Origin: Sinosporangium album
GTDB lineage: Bacteria > Actinomycetota > Actinomycetes > Streptosporangiales > Streptosporangiaceae
Direction: 5' to 3'
NCBI RefSeq assembly: GCF_900100605.1
Contig: NZ_FNCN01000010.1
Coordinates: forward strand, 60,561 to 124,560
Length of the DNA: 64,000 nucleotides
Shown here: one piece after another, positions 16,456-26,026 of the stretch
Layout of the letters: each line of letters opens with the position of its first letter
Position numbering within the stretch: the first letter of the stretch is position 1
Translations under genes and position numbers: made by a program
The notes under the pieces: generated by a model
Database searches by the model: none
What the model was told of the DNA's origin: nothing
The model's input: the letters and a program-made list of their open reading frames with translations, nothing else

Positions 16456-17466
16456 TCACGCCTTGCGCGTCGGCGGGGTGAGAGCGGAGACCTGCCCTTG
16501 CGGTTCCGCAGCATGTTCAGGCTGCCAAGCGAAGTGGCACATGACCCGCTGCGCGTTCCGCCGCGCCTCCGGCGGGTTCGATTCACCGCACAGGGCCGTC
16601 GCGTCCGGGCAGCGTGGGTGGAAACGGCAGCCGGACGGGATCCGGAGCGGGCTGGGCGGCTCACCGCGCACCGCGACGCCGGGCTGCCGCCGACTGCGCG
16701 ATGGGACCGCGTCGAGCAGCACACGGGTGTACGGGTGGCCCGGCCGGGCGAAGACCTCCACGACGGGGCCCTCCTCCACGACGGATCCCATGTACATGAC
16801 AGCGACTCGGTCACAGAGCCCCCGGACGGTCGCGAGGTCGTGGGAGATGAAGAGCACTGTCAGGCCGAGCCGGTCACGCAGGTCGCGCAACAGGTTGAGT
16901 ACGGCGCCCGCCACCGACGCGTCGAGCGCGGCGACGGCTTCGTCGGCGACCAGCACCTCCGGCTCGACGGCCAGCGCGCGTGCGATCGCGACCCGCTGGC
17001 GTTGACCGCCGGACAGCTCGCGCGGCAGCGCGGACAACTGCCGTTTCCCCAGCCCCACCATTTCGAGCAGCTCCAGCGCCCGGCCCTCGATCTCCTCGGC
17101 CGGGACGATGCGATGCCTGCGCAGCGGCTCCGCCAGCGTCTGCAGCACGGTACGCCGCGGATTGAGCGAGGAGCCCGGATCCTGGTAGATCATCTGAACG
17201 CGGCGGCGCATCTCCGGAGGGCGCCGCGACGGCACGGGAACGCCGTCGAGCAGGATCCGTCCGGCGGACGGCGAGGCGAGACCGACGACGACGCGTGCCA
17301 GCGTCGACTTGCCGCACCCGCTCTCTCCGACGAGGCCCAGAATCTCGCCGCGACCCAGGTGCAGGTCGACTGCGTCGACCGCGCGTACGCGCCGCCGATG
17401 GAGGAAGCCGACTCGCACCGGGTATTCCACGACGAGCCCCTCCACCCCGATGACCCGCCCGCTCAT
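16456..17466 (-). CDS. Dipeptide/oligopeptide ABC transporter ATPase (DppF/OppF type)
   Basis: The 336-aa ATPase has Walker A GESGCGKST, a Q-loop in YQDPGSSLNPR, signature LSGGQRQRV, Walker B VLVADEAVAALD and the H-loop FISHDL. The C-terminal region GCRFHPRCPDATALC is the oligopeptide-transporter-specific extension whose cysteines bind an iron-sulfur cluster in relatives. It energises import together with the partner ATPase upstream, overlapping it by 4 bases (ATGA). It is the last gene of the leftward catabolic operon, followed by a strong hairpin. Confidence 0.93.
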   Translation of the reverse strand: MSGRVIGVEGLVVEYPVRVGFLHRRRVRAVDAVDLHLGRGEILGLVGESGCGKSTLARVVVGLASPSAGRILLDGVPVPSRRPPEMRRRVQMIYQDPGSSLNPRRTVLQTLAEPLRRHRIVPAEEIEGRALELLEMVGLGKRQLSALPRELSGGQRQRVAIARALAVEPEVLVADEAVAALDASVAGAVLNLLRDLRDRLGLTVLFISHDLATVRGLCDRVAVMYMGSVVEEGPVVEVFARPGHPYTRVLLDAVPSRSRRQPGVAVRGEPPSPLRIPSGCRFHPRCPDATALCGESNPPEARRNAQRVMCHFAWQPEHAAEPQGQVSALTPPTRKA

Positions 17467-18458
17467 GTGGCCTCCAAACCGTGCGCGAGTGTGCCGTTGT
17501 GGACGCAGGCCGATCGATGTCCGGCCTCGCGGCCGTCGATGCCGTTGACGACGCCCTCACACGCCGTGTCTCGATGCCCGCAGCGGTCGAGGAAGCGGCA
17601 GGCCGAACCGTAGTCGATCGGATCGGGTGGGGAACCCGGGACTGATCGGAAGGGGCCGACCGGCCCGTCGATCGACGGGACCGCGTCGATCAGCGCGCGG
17701 GCGTACGGGTGCCGGGGCCGGTCGAGCACGTCCGACACGGTGCCAATCTCGATGATCTGCCCGGCGTACATGACCGCGACCACGTCGGCGATCTGGCGGA
17801 TCACCGCGATGTCATGGCTGACGAAGATCATGCCCAGTCCCCGCTCGGTGCGAGCGGTGTTGAGCAGGCGGAGGATCTGCGCCTGCAGCGTCACGTCCAA
17901 AGCCGTGGTCGGCTCGTCGCACAGCAGGACTCGCGGGTCGGTGGCGAGTGCGAGCGCGATCGCCACCCGCTGGCGCATGCCGCCGCTCAGTTCGTGCGGG
18001 TAGGCGTTGAAGCGCACCTTGGGATCGGGGACTCCGACCGACGCCAGCAGCTCCACGGCCTGCCGTCTCGCGTCGGAACGCGAGGTTCCACCGCGACGAC
18101 GTACCGTTTCGGCGATAAAGGTTCCCACGCGCATTGTCGGATCGAGCGACGCGTGCGAGTCCTGGAAGACCATCGCCAGCCCACGGCCGGCGACCTGACC
18201 GGCTTGGACCTCGGACGGCGCGGCCCCTGGCTGGAGACTCAGCCGGATCTTCCCTCCGGTGCGTTCGATCCCCGGCGGCAGCAACCCCATCGCGGCGCGC
18301 AGCGTGAGCGACTTTCCGCACCCCGACTCGCCGACGATGCCGAGGCACTGTGAGGCTCCGACCGCGAAGGAGACGCCGTCGAGCACGGTCAGCGCCGTGT
18401 CCTGCCGACGGATTGCCACACGCAGTCCGTCCACTTCGAGAAGCGGATGTGATGTCAT
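17463..18458 (-). CDS. Dipeptide/oligopeptide ABC transporter ATPase (DppD/OppD type)
   Basis: The 331-aa product has Walker A GESGCGKSLT, Q-loop VFQDSHASLDP, signature LSGGMRQRV, Walker B VLLCDEPTTALD, H-loop FVSHDI and the peptide-transporter tail GSACRFLDRCGHRDTAC. The start at 18458 (MTSHPLLEVDGLRV) overlaps the upstream permease stop by 4 bases, which fixes it. It forms a heterodimer with the following ATPase. Confidence 0.93.
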   Translation of the reverse strand: MTSHPLLEVDGLRVAIRRQDTALTVLDGVSFAVGASQCLGIVGESGCGKSLTLRAAMGLLPPGIERTGGKIRLSLQPGAAPSEVQAGQVAGRGLAMVFQDSHASLDPTMRVGTFIAETVRRRGGTSRSDARRQAVELLASVGVPDPKVRFNAYPHELSGGMRQRVAIALALATDPRVLLCDEPTTALDVTLQAQILRLLNTARTERGLGMIFVSHDIAVIRQIADVVAVMYAGQIIEIGTVSDVLDRPRHPYARALIDAVPSIDGPVGPFRSVPGSPPDPIDYGSACRFLDRCGHRDTACEGVVNGIDGREAGHRSACVHNGTLAHGLEAT

Positions 18459-19318
18459 CTGCCAACCTCTCCGCGATCCCTCAACCGGTCGCCGAGCGCC
18501 GCGACGCTGGAGCCGAGGATCACGATCGTGATGCCGGGGAAGGTCGCCAGCCACCAGTGGCTGCGGAGGTACAGCTGAGCCTCGGAAACCATCGCGCCGA
18601 GCTCCGGCGTGCCCGCCTTGACGCCGAGCCCGAAGAACGACAGGACCGCGATGCCCTGAAGCGCCATCCCCATGTCAGTGGCGAGATAGACGAAAGACTG
18701 GCGCAGGGAGTTCGGCAGCACGTGCTTGAACAGCACCGCGGTACGTGACAGGCCGAGCAGGTAGCTCGCGGAGACGTATTCCTGCTCCCGTACCCGGCGA
18801 ACCTCCGTTCGGATAAGCCGCGCGTACACCACCCAGCCGAGCACGCTGAACGCGACGAGCAGCGACTGCGTACCCGGCCCGAGCACGAACACCAGGGCGA
18901 TCAGCAGCACATAGACGGGAAGTGCCTGAAAGATGTCGGCCACCCAGCGCAGCGCCGCGTCCAGCACGCCGCCAAAGTAAGCGGCCACGGCGCCGATCAA
19001 CGTTCCGATCAGCATCGGCAGCCCGGCGGCGAACACCATCAGCATCAGGTCGGTGCGGAGCGCGAACAGCAGGCGCGACAGGACGTCCCTGCCGAGCGCG
19101 TCGGTGCCGAGGAGATGGTCGGCGCTGGGAGGCTGAAGCTGGTTGAGTGTCAGTTGCCCCGGGTCGGCCGGCGCGAGCAGCGGTGCGAAGACCGCGGCCA
19201 GGATCGTGAGAGCCAGCAGCCAGGCGGCTGCCGAGCGCGTCCAGTGCTTCGCACGCGAGGCACGCGACTTCACGACGACGTCGGGGCCGGAAGCCGGGGG
19301 GGATACGGTCATCGCCAT
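18455..19318 (-). CDS. Dipeptide-type ABC transporter permease (DppC type)
   Basis: The 287-aa membrane protein has an N-terminal TM segment (AAAWLLALTILAAVFAPLLA), the DppC-type periplasmic motif HLLGTDALGRDVLSRLL, five further TM segments and the EAA-loop region EYVSASYLLGLSRTAVLFKH that contacts the ATPases. It pairs with the DppB-type permease. It overlaps the upstream permease gene by 10 bases, and the downstream ATPase by 4. Confidence 0.93.
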   Translation of the reverse strand: MAMTVSPPASGPDVVVKSRASRAKHWTRSAAAWLLALTILAAVFAPLLAPADPGQLTLNQLQPPSADHLLGTDALGRDVLSRLLFALRTDLMLMVFAAGLPMLIGTLIGAVAAYFGGVLDAALRWVADIFQALPVYVLLIALVFVLGPGTQSLLVAFSVLGWVVYARLIRTEVRRVREQEYVSASYLLGLSRTAVLFKHVLPNSLRQSFVYLATDMGMALQGIAVLSFFGLGVKAGTPELGAMVSEAQLYLRSHWWLATFPGITIVILGSSVAALGDRLRDRGEVGR

Positions 19319-20256
19319 GTCGTCCTCGGATCGAGCAGTGCGACCGCCAGGTCGGCGAGCAGGTTGATCCCGATGATGGCCAAGCCGAAGATCAGCGTGA
19401 GAGCCTGGACCACCGGGAAGTCACGCTGGCTTGCGGCAGTGATCATCTCCGCCCCCAGCCCCGGCAGGCCGAATGTCTGTTCAACGATGACAGCGCCGAA
19501 CAGCAGCGCGGCGGCCTGGATCGCCAGAAGGGTGATGGCCGGCGGCAGTGCGTTGCGCAGCAGATGCCGACGCACCAGCGGCCAGCCGGAGACGCCCAGC
19601 GAACGCGCGGTCGTCACGTGATCCGCGGTGAGCACCTGACTCAGGCTCGCGGCGGCACTCCGCGCCAGCAGTGGCATCACCGCCAGACCGATCGTCAACG
19701 AGGGCAGGATCATCGATCGGACCCGGTCCCCGAAATCGACCCCGAAACCTCCGACGGGCAGCCATCCAGTACCGAGTGCCAGCACTGATGCCAGCATCAG
19801 GCCCACCCAGAACGGAGGGCAGTTGATGATGATCGTGAGTGCGCGCGAGCATATCCGTGCGCCCCGCGATCGGGGGCGGAGCGCCATCAGCAGCGCGGCG
19901 GGCATTGCCAGCAATGTGCTGACGAGGAGGCCGCCGAAGAGCAGCCACACCGTCACACCGATCCGGTCGCCCACGATTGTGGTGATCGGGATCCCGGTGC
20001 GGTTCGATGTTCCCAGGTCGCCCTGCAGCAGATTCGAGACGTGTCTTCCGAACTGTTCGAAGATCGGGCGGTCGAGGCCGAGTTCGTGGCGGACCTGCAC
20101 CACCTGCTCGGCGGTAGCCCGCGGCCCGGCGATGACGCGTGCGGGATCGCCGGGCATCATCTGCTGGAGCAGTACAACGATGAGCAGAAGCGCGGCCAGC
20201 ACGGGAAACACCTGCGCTAACCTGCCTACCACGAAGTGCAGTCGTCCGGCGGACAT
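19309..20256 (-). CDS. Dipeptide-type ABC transporter permease (DppB type)
   Basis: The 315-aa product has six TM segments, the DppB-family loop MMPGDPARVIAGPRATAEQ, then LGLDRPIFEQFGRHVSNLLQ and the EAA-like region TTARSLGVSGWPLVRRHLLR. I start it at the ATG at 20256 (MSAGRLHFVVGRL). The frame is open further upstream only as antisense/overlap with the binding-protein gene. It lies 10 bases after the binding-protein stop. Confidence 0.92.
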   Translation of the reverse strand: MSAGRLHFVVGRLAQVFPVLAALLLIVVLLQQMMPGDPARVIAGPRATAEQVVQVRHELGLDRPIFEQFGRHVSNLLQGDLGTSNRTGIPITTIVGDRIGVTVWLLFGGLLVSTLLAMPAALLMALRPRSRGARICSRALTIIINCPPFWVGLMLASVLALGTGWLPVGGFGVDFGDRVRSMILPSLTIGLAVMPLLARSAAASLSQVLTADHVTTARSLGVSGWPLVRRHLLRNALPPAITLLAIQAAALLFGAVIVEQTFGLPGLGAEMITAASQRDFPVVQALTLIFGLAIIGINLLADLAVALLDPRTTWR

Positions 20257-20266
20257 GACTGCGTGC

Positions 20267-21826
20267 TCACCCCACCCAGAGCTGGTGAGCCGGGTAGGAC
20301 AGGAACGGCGTGACCTCAAGCCCCTTGACCTTCGACGAGACGGCGAAGAGCCGGTCGGGGAAGGCCATCGGGATGTAGGGCAGATTGTCGTGGATCCATG
20401 TCTCGGCGACGCGCACGGCCTCCGCCCGCTCGTCGTCCGTCTGCGCCACCTCCAAGTGCTCGAAGGCATCCGAGATGGTCTTCATCGGCAGGCCGGAGTA
20501 GAGCCCGCCGGTGGCGACGATGAGGCCGAAGATATCGCCGACCGTCGGCGACACGCTGCTGACCTCACCCAGCGAGAGGTTGTAGTTCCCCTGCATCTGC
20601 CGGTCCACGAGCACCTGGGCCTCGAGCTTCTGCAGGTCGGCGTCGATGCCGATGGCGCGCAGCTGCGAAGCGACGACCTCTCCCGCCCTGGTGGAGAACG
20701 GCGTCGCCGCGTCGACGACCAGTTCGACCTTCGTTCCCGGCTTGTATGAGGACTTCGCGAGCTCCGCCTTCGCCTTCTCCACACCGGTGTCGTAGACGCA
20801 GCCACAACCGACCGAGCCCTGGACGCGCGGCGGGAGGCCGCCGGTGGCGGGGACGGCCAGCCCGCCGAAGACCGCCTGAATGTATTGGGCCCGGTCGATC
20901 GCCAAGCTGACCGCGCGCCGGAAGTGGACGTCGCTCCCGGGGGCCTTGGCGGCGTTGACGAAGACCCCGTGAATCGTCGCGGACGGATGGATGGGCATGC
21001 GCTCGTTCTCTGGGATCTGACCGGCGAGATCGAGCGGAACCCCCTCGATCATGTCGGCCTGACGGCTCTGGTAGCGGAGCATCTGCTGATTGGGGTCGGT
21101 CACCACGTCGTAGGTGAGGCGGTCCAGGTAGGGGCGTTCGGCATCGTAATAGCGCGGGTTGCGGTCGAGCACGAGCTGCTGGCCCGGCTTGTACGAGGCC
21201 ACCACGAACGGCCCGGCGCCGATCGGCTTGGTGAAGAACTCCTTGCGGTCCATCCCGCCGAAGTCCTTCGGCACGACAATCGAGGAGCCATTGCTGAGCC
21301 AGGTGAGCGTGAACGTGCTCGCCTTGTTCATTTTGATGACGAGCGTCCGCGGGTCCGGTGTCGCGGTGCCGGTGATGGCCGCGTAAAGGGAGCCAAGGGA
21401 GAGGCCCTTACGCCACAGATCAACCGAGAACGCGGCATCCGCCGACGTCACGGGTTGCCCGTTGCTGAAGGTCAGCCCGGGACGCAGCGTGAAGGTGATG
21501 GTCTTCGCCTTGGCGTCCAGTTTCCAGCTCTCCGCGAGACCCGGCTCGATCGACTTGCCGTCCGCCCCGGGGCGTACGAGGCCCTCCATGACCTGGGGCA
21601 GGGTTTCGAACGTCGAGAGCTGGATCGCCTTGTCCAGATCCCAGCCGTCGATGTCGGACGCGCGCAGGATCGTGAGACTCCCACCACGTTTCGGCGTTCC
21701 GGTGTCGCGTGACACCTCGCCTTCGGCCGTTTTGTTGCCACCGTCCTTGCCACCACTGCCGCCGCAGCCGGTGACGAGTAAGGACAGGGCCAGCAGGACA
21801 CACCCAACGGACTTGATTCTCACCAT
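20267..21826 (-). CDS. Family 5 extracellular solute-binding lipoprotein
   Basis: The 519-aa protein has a lipoprotein signal peptide (VRIKSVGCVLLALSLLVTGC, lipobox LVTGC), then a Gly/Lys linker and an SBP_bac_5 fold: IEPGLAESWKLDAKAKTITF, FSNGQPVTSADAAFS, GAGPFVVASYKPGQQLVLDR and HFRRAVSLAIDRAQ. This family captures peptides, nickel or opines for Dpp/Opp-type transporters. Together with the two permeases and two ATPases it forms a complete importer. The start at 21826 is preferred over an in-frame ATG at 21871, because it gives a proper signal peptide. Confidence 0.92.
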   Translation of the reverse strand: MVRIKSVGCVLLALSLLVTGCGGSGGKDGGNKTAEGEVSRDTGTPKRGGSLTILRASDIDGWDLDKAIQLSTFETLPQVMEGLVRPGADGKSIEPGLAESWKLDAKAKTITFTLRPGLTFSNGQPVTSADAAFSVDLWRKGLSLGSLYAAITGTATPDPRTLVIKMNKASTFTLTWLSNGSSIVVPKDFGGMDRKEFFTKPIGAGPFVVASYKPGQQLVLDRNPRYYDAERPYLDRLTYDVVTDPNQQMLRYQSRQADMIEGVPLDLAGQIPENERMPIHPSATIHGVFVNAAKAPGSDVHFRRAVSLAIDRAQYIQAVFGGLAVPATGGLPPRVQGSVGCGCVYDTGVEKAKAELAKSSYKPGTKVELVVDAATPFSTRAGEVVASQLRAIGIDADLQKLEAQVLVDRQMQGNYNLSLGEVSSVSPTVGDIFGLIVATGGLYSGLPMKTISDAFEHLEVAQTDDERAEAVRVAETWIHDNLPYIPMAFPDRLFAVSSKVKGLEVTPFLSYPAHQLWVG

Positions 21827-21962
21827 GGGAAAATCACCAGATTTCAAACAATCGATGAAGCATTTAGGCATGTCGCACTCGGGGGGCTGAGCGCGCCACC
21901 TGGGGGGGATAACCGGCCTGCCGGTCGACGTGCGAACAGCGTCGCGTCTTGGGCTGAAATGC

Positions 21963-23396
21963 TTAACGCAGGTTGGCCATCACGTGCTTGACGTGCGTGT
22001 AGTCCTCGAGTGAGTAGGCCGAGAGGTCCTTGCCGTAGCCGGACTGCTTGTACCCGCCGTGCGGCATCTCGGACGCGAGCGGGAAGTGGTCGTTGATCCA
22101 CACGCAGCCGAAGCGCAGGGCCTTCGACAGGCGCAGGGCGCGGCCGATGTCACGCGTCCAGACCGAGGAGGCAAGGCCGTAGGGCGTGTCGTTGGCCCAT
22201 GTGATCGCCTCGTCCTCATCGCTGAAGCGCTGCACGGTGATGACCGGGCCGAAGACCTCCGTCTGGATCAGCTCGTCGTCCTGCCGAAGGTCGGCGACGA
22301 GGGTCGGTTCGTAGAAGAAGCCCGGGCCGGCTACGGTACGGCCGCCCGTGACGACCTCCGCGTGGCCGGGACGGCGCCTTATGAAGCCGTCGACCCGTTC
22401 CCGCTGACGCAGGCTGTTGACCGGGCCGAGCGTCGTGTCCGGCGAGCGCATGTCCCCCATCACCAGCTCTTTCGCCTTCTCGGCCAAGCCGGCGACGAGG
22501 TCGTCGTAGACCCTGGAGGAGGCGAGCACGCGGGTGGCCGCGGTGCAGTCCTGGCCGGCGTTGTAGTAGCCGGAGGCGGAGATCGTCTCGATCACGGCGT
22601 CGATGTCGGCGTCGTCGAAGACCACGACCGGCGCCTTCCCACCGAGTTCGAGATGGACCCGCTTGAGCGTCCGAGCCGAGTGCTCGGCGACCCACTTGCC
22701 GGTGTCGACGGACCCGGTGAGCGAGACCAGTTCGATGTCGGGGTGCTCGACGAGCCGGGCGCCCGGCTCGTTTCCGCCGACGATGACGTTGAAGACCCCC
22801 TTGGGGAAGATGCCCGCGGCGAGTTCGGCGATCATGACCGTGGTGACCGGGGTCGTCGGCGCAGGCTTGAGCACCGTCGTGCAACCCGCCGCCAGCGCCG
22901 GGCCGATCTTCCAGACGGCCATCATCATCGGATAGTTCCACGGTGTGATCTGCCCGACGACGCCCACCGGCTCCCGGCGGATCATCGAGGTGTAGCCCTC
23001 CACGTATTCGCCGGCGGCCTTGCCCTCCAGGCAACGGGCCGCACCGGCGAAGAAACGCAGGTTGTCGACCATTCCCCCGATCTCATCGCGCTTCACCACA
23101 TGCAGGGGTTTGCCGGCGTTGGCGGACTCGAGCTCGGCGAGTTCGTCACCGTGCTCCTCGAGCGCGTCGGCGAGTTTGAGCAGCGCGAGCGCCCGTGTTC
23201 CAGGAGTCGTGTCGGCCCAGGCGGGGAAGGCGGCCTTGGCCGCGGCCACCGCCCGGTCGACGTCTTCGGCATCGGACTGCGGTGCGTGCGCGATCGTCTC
23301 ACCCGTCGCGGGGTTGAGCACGGGTGCCGACTCGCCGTTGAGCGGATCGGTGAACTCGCCGTCGATGAAGTTCTGCAGGACTCGCTTGCCAGTCAT
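21963..23396 (-). CDS. NAD-dependent aldehyde dehydrogenase, aminobutyraldehyde type
   Basis: The 477-aa ALDH has the cofactor region [34 protein letters not shown], the catalytic glutamate in [10 protein letters not shown] and catalytic cysteine in [11 protein letters not shown]. Its C-terminal end, [20 protein letters not shown] then [20 protein letters not shown], is characteristic of gamma-aminobutyraldehyde dehydrogenases. It probably oxidises an aminoaldehyde to an amino acid. It lies 136 bases upstream of the transporter block and 121 bases downstream of the ligase, same strand. Confidence 0.88.
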   Translation of the reverse strand: MTGKRVLQNFIDGEFTDPLNGESAPVLNPATGETIAHAPQSDAEDVDRAVAAAKAAFPAWADTTPGTRALALLKLADALEEHGDELAELESANAGKPLHVVKRDEIGGMVDNLRFFAGAARCLEGKAAGEYVEGYTSMIRREPVGVVGQITPWNYPMMMAVWKIGPALAAGCTTVLKPAPTTPVTTVMIAELAAGIFPKGVFNVIVGGNEPGARLVEHPDIELVSLTGSVDTGKWVAEHSARTLKRVHLELGGKAPVVVFDDADIDAVIETISASGYYNAGQDCTAATRVLASSRVYDDLVAGLAEKAKELVMGDMRSPDTTLGPVNSLRQRERVDGFIRRRPGHAEVVTGGRTVAGPGFFYEPTLVADLRQDDELIQTEVFGPVITVQRFSDEDEAITWANDTPYGLASSVWTRDIGRALRLSKALRFGCVWINDHFPLASEMPHGGYKQSGYGKDLSAYSLEDYTHVKHVMANLR

Positions 23397-23517
23397 CCCT
23401 GTCTCCTGGTCGCCATGTACGTTGTGGGGTCATCGCCCGCGCCCATGGTCACGGTCGCCTCACCCAATGTCTTCCAGCGCGCCCCCGGCACGATGTCTCG
23501 TTCCTCACCGGCGTTCC

Positions 23518-25116
23518 TCACCGGCCGTTCCGCTCGCTCGCCGACTCGTCGAGGGAGACGGCCACTACGGCACGCCGGCGCAGCTCGACCTTGTCGATCT
23601 TGCCGATCGGCAGCTTCGGCAGGTCCCGCTCCAGCCAGAACACCTTCGGCACCTTGTAGTTGGCCAGTCGTGATCGAGCGAACCGCTGGAGTTCGTCTGA
23701 GGTGACCGATGCGTTCGACGCGATGAAGGCGTGCCCGACCTCGCCCCAGCGCTCGTCGGGCACGCCGACGACGGCCGCGAGCGCGACGGCCGGATGCTCT
23801 TCGAGCGCGGCCTCGATCTCGCGAGGGTAGACGTTGTAGCCGCCCGACTTGAACATCTGCTTGAGCCGGCCGACGAGCCGGATACGACCACCCGCCTCCT
23901 CCATGGCCAGATCGCCGGTGTGCAGCCAGCCGTCCTCGTCGATCGCCTCGTGCGTCGCTTCCGGGTTGCGGAAGTATCCGCGCGTGACGTAGTCGCCCCG
24001 GATGAGAAGCTCCCCGGCCTCGCCCGGAACGGCGGTCGTCCCATCGGAGCGCCGCAGCGCGACCTCGTAGTGCGGATCCACCCGTCCGACACTCCAGGCC
24101 AGCACGTCGAGCGGGTCGTCGGGATCGGTGTAGGTCACCGACCCGGTCGATTCGGTGAGGCTGTAGCTGGTGCCCAGCCGCGCCCCCGTCTTCGCCAGCG
24201 TGGCCAGCAGGCTTAACGGCGCGGCGGCTCCGCCCCACAGGATGTACTCCAGCGAGCTCAGGTCGCACTGCGACCACTCAGGTGTCTGCACCGCGGCCAG
24301 TAGCTGCGTCGGGATGCAGTACAGGTGAGTCAGACGCTCCCGTTCCACTGTGCGCAGCGCTCCGGCGGCGTCGAAACGTTCCATGAAGACCACGGTGCCG
24401 CCGGCCGTGAGGACCGAGGTGCAGATGTCGCCGAGCCCGCCGATGTGGTTGAGCGGGAGATCGCACAACTTACGCACTGCGTCGCCGTACCATCGCCCGG
24501 CCTGCACGACACCGCAGTACGCCAGCCCCGTGTGCGGCACGAGGGCGCCTTTCGGCTTGCCGGTGCTGCCCGACGTGTAGATCATGGCCGCCGGATCCAG
24601 CGGCTGGACCTGCGCGCGGGCGCTCGCCAGACGGTCGCCTCGATCTTCGGGTGTGACGTCGACGAACGCCTGGTAGGCGGTCGACAGACCGGCCACCTCG
24701 CGGTCACGCGTGACCACCTGCATCGACCCGAGGTCGCGTAACCGGCGCAGCGTTTCGGGCTGGGTCGGGTCGTCGGCGTCGAGCATGCCGAACAGCAGCT
24801 TCGGCTCACTATCGGCGACGACGTGGGCGAGCTCGGCGAAGGTGTACTTCGGGTTCAGGCCCACCCACACGCCGCCGATGCCGGCCGTCGCGAGGAAGAC
24901 CACATAGCATTCCGGCTGCGGATGCCCCAGCAGCGCCACCCGGTCACCCCGCCGCAGGCCGGCGGCGAGCAGCGCGGCCGCGCACCGGTCGACATCGTCG
25001 CGCAGCCGCTCGTAGGTCCACCGGCCGGTATCCCCGACCAGAGCCTCCGACGTCGGGCGATGGGTGGCCCAGTGGTCGACGTAGTCGGTGATCCGGCTCA
25101 GACGGGGCACGCTCAT
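23518..25116 (-). CDS. AMP-dependent acyl-CoA synthetase/ligase
   Basis: The 532-aa ANL-superfamily enzyme has the adenylate motif MIYTSGSTGKPKGALVPHTG (A3), GTSYSLTESTGSVTY (A5), the hinge GRIRLVGRLKQMFKSGGYNV and the C-terminal catalytic lysine in LPIGKIDKVELRR. It should activate a carboxylic acid as an acyl-adenylate and load it on CoA; the acid is unknown. The ATG at 25116 overlaps the amidohydrolase stop by 4 bases, so the two are translationally coupled. Confidence 0.9.
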   Translation of the reverse strand: MSVPRLSRITDYVDHWATHRPTSEALVGDTGRWTYERLRDDVDRCAAALLAAGLRRGDRVALLGHPQPECYVVFLATAGIGGVWVGLNPKYTFAELAHVVADSEPKLLFGMLDADDPTQPETLRRLRDLGSMQVVTRDREVAGLSTAYQAFVDVTPEDRGDRLASARAQVQPLDPAAMIYTSGSTGKPKGALVPHTGLAYCGVVQAGRWYGDAVRKLCDLPLNHIGGLGDICTSVLTAGGTVVFMERFDAAGALRTVERERLTHLYCIPTQLLAAVQTPEWSQCDLSSLEYILWGGAAAPLSLLATLAKTGARLGTSYSLTESTGSVTYTDPDDPLDVLAWSVGRVDPHYEVALRRSDGTTAVPGEAGELLIRGDYVTRGYFRNPEATHEAIDEDGWLHTGDLAMEEAGGRIRLVGRLKQMFKSGGYNVYPREIEAALEEHPAVALAAVVGVPDERWGEVGHAFIASNASVTSDELQRFARSRLANYKVPKVFWLERDLPKLPIGKIDKVELRRRAVVAVSLDESASERNGR

Positions 25117-26003
25117 GCCATGATCACCTCTCGGCGTGCGGACAGCAGCCGCTGAGCGTTCCCGCAGAACAGCGCTTCGAGCGTCTCGGCGCGCAGGCCC
25201 AGTCCACGCCACTCGTCCAGCGCCCGCCGATGGGGGAACACTGGCCAGTCCGTGGCGAACAGCACCTGGTCGCGGAGCACCCGGTCCATGAAACGCAGCA
25301 TCATCTCCCAGCCCGACCCGGGCACGTCAAGATATTTGGGTGCCAGGCCGCCGAAGTCAATCAGAACGTTCGGGTGGCGCCGCGCGACGGACACGATCTC
25401 CGGAACCCAGGGCCACGCGCCATGACAGGCGATGAGCGTCGCCTCGGGGAAGTCGCACGCGACCTGGTCCAGGCGGACGGGGCGCTCGGGCTCGATCGGA
25501 TGGCGGCGCGAGTAGTTGACACCGGTGTGTACGGCGATCGCCAGCCCCAGCTCGGTCGCCTTGGCGTAGATCGGGTACATCTGCCGGTCGTCGATCGCAT
25601 GGCCGAAGAACGACGGCTGGACGTTGATCCCGTGCAGGCCGAGCGCGGCCACGCGCTCGATCTGCCGCACCGCACGCATGATGTTCATCGGCTCGAGCGT
25701 CACGGTCCCGAAGCCCGAGAAGCGGTCGGGGCGCAGGGTGACCTGCTCGGCGACCTCCTCGTTGAGGGCGTCGGCGTAGTCCCCGTGTTCGTACTCGGCG
25801 TGCAGTACGGCGTGCGATACACCGGCCGCGTCCATCTCCGCGAGGAGTTCATCCGTGCCCTTGTGCCAGCCGCTCCCGATGTCGAGAACCGCCTCGTACT
25901 GCGTGTAGACGTCCCCTGCGTCAGAGATCGGCGGGCGCGTGGCACTGGGCACGCGCACCCGGAAGTCGATCACCGTTGCGGGCGCCGCGGGGGGCAGGGA
26001 CAT
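25113..26003 (-). CDS. Amidohydrolase family 2 (ACMSD-like TIM barrel)
   Basis: The 296-aa product carries the amidohydrolase-2 pattern: a TIM barrel with GLHGINVQPSFFGHAIDDRQ, LAIAVHTGVNYSRR, ATLIACHGAWPWVPEIV, NVLIDFGGLAPKY and FATDWPVFPHRRALDEW, supplying the His/Asp metal ligands. The usual N-terminal HxH is altered to DFRVRV, so one metal site may be lost. Members decarboxylate or hydrolyse cyclic or aromatic acids. The ATG at 26003 has GGAGGAAG upstream. It overlaps the ligase gene and follows the amidase by 23 bases. Confidence 0.85.
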   Translation of the reverse strand: MSLPPAAPATVIDFRVRVPSATRPPISDAGDVYTQYEAVLDIGSGWHKGTDELLAEMDAAGVSHAVLHAEYEHGDYADALNEEVAEQVTLRPDRFSGFGTVTLEPMNIMRAVRQIERVAALGLHGINVQPSFFGHAIDDRQMYPIYAKATELGLAIAVHTGVNYSRRHPIEPERPVRLDQVACDFPEATLIACHGAWPWVPEIVSVARRHPNVLIDFGGLAPKYLDVPGSGWEMMLRFMDRVLRDQVLFATDWPVFPHRRALDEWRGLGLRAETLEALFCGNAQRLLSARREVIMA

Positions 26004-26026
26004 GTTTTCTTCCTCCGTTGTCAGGG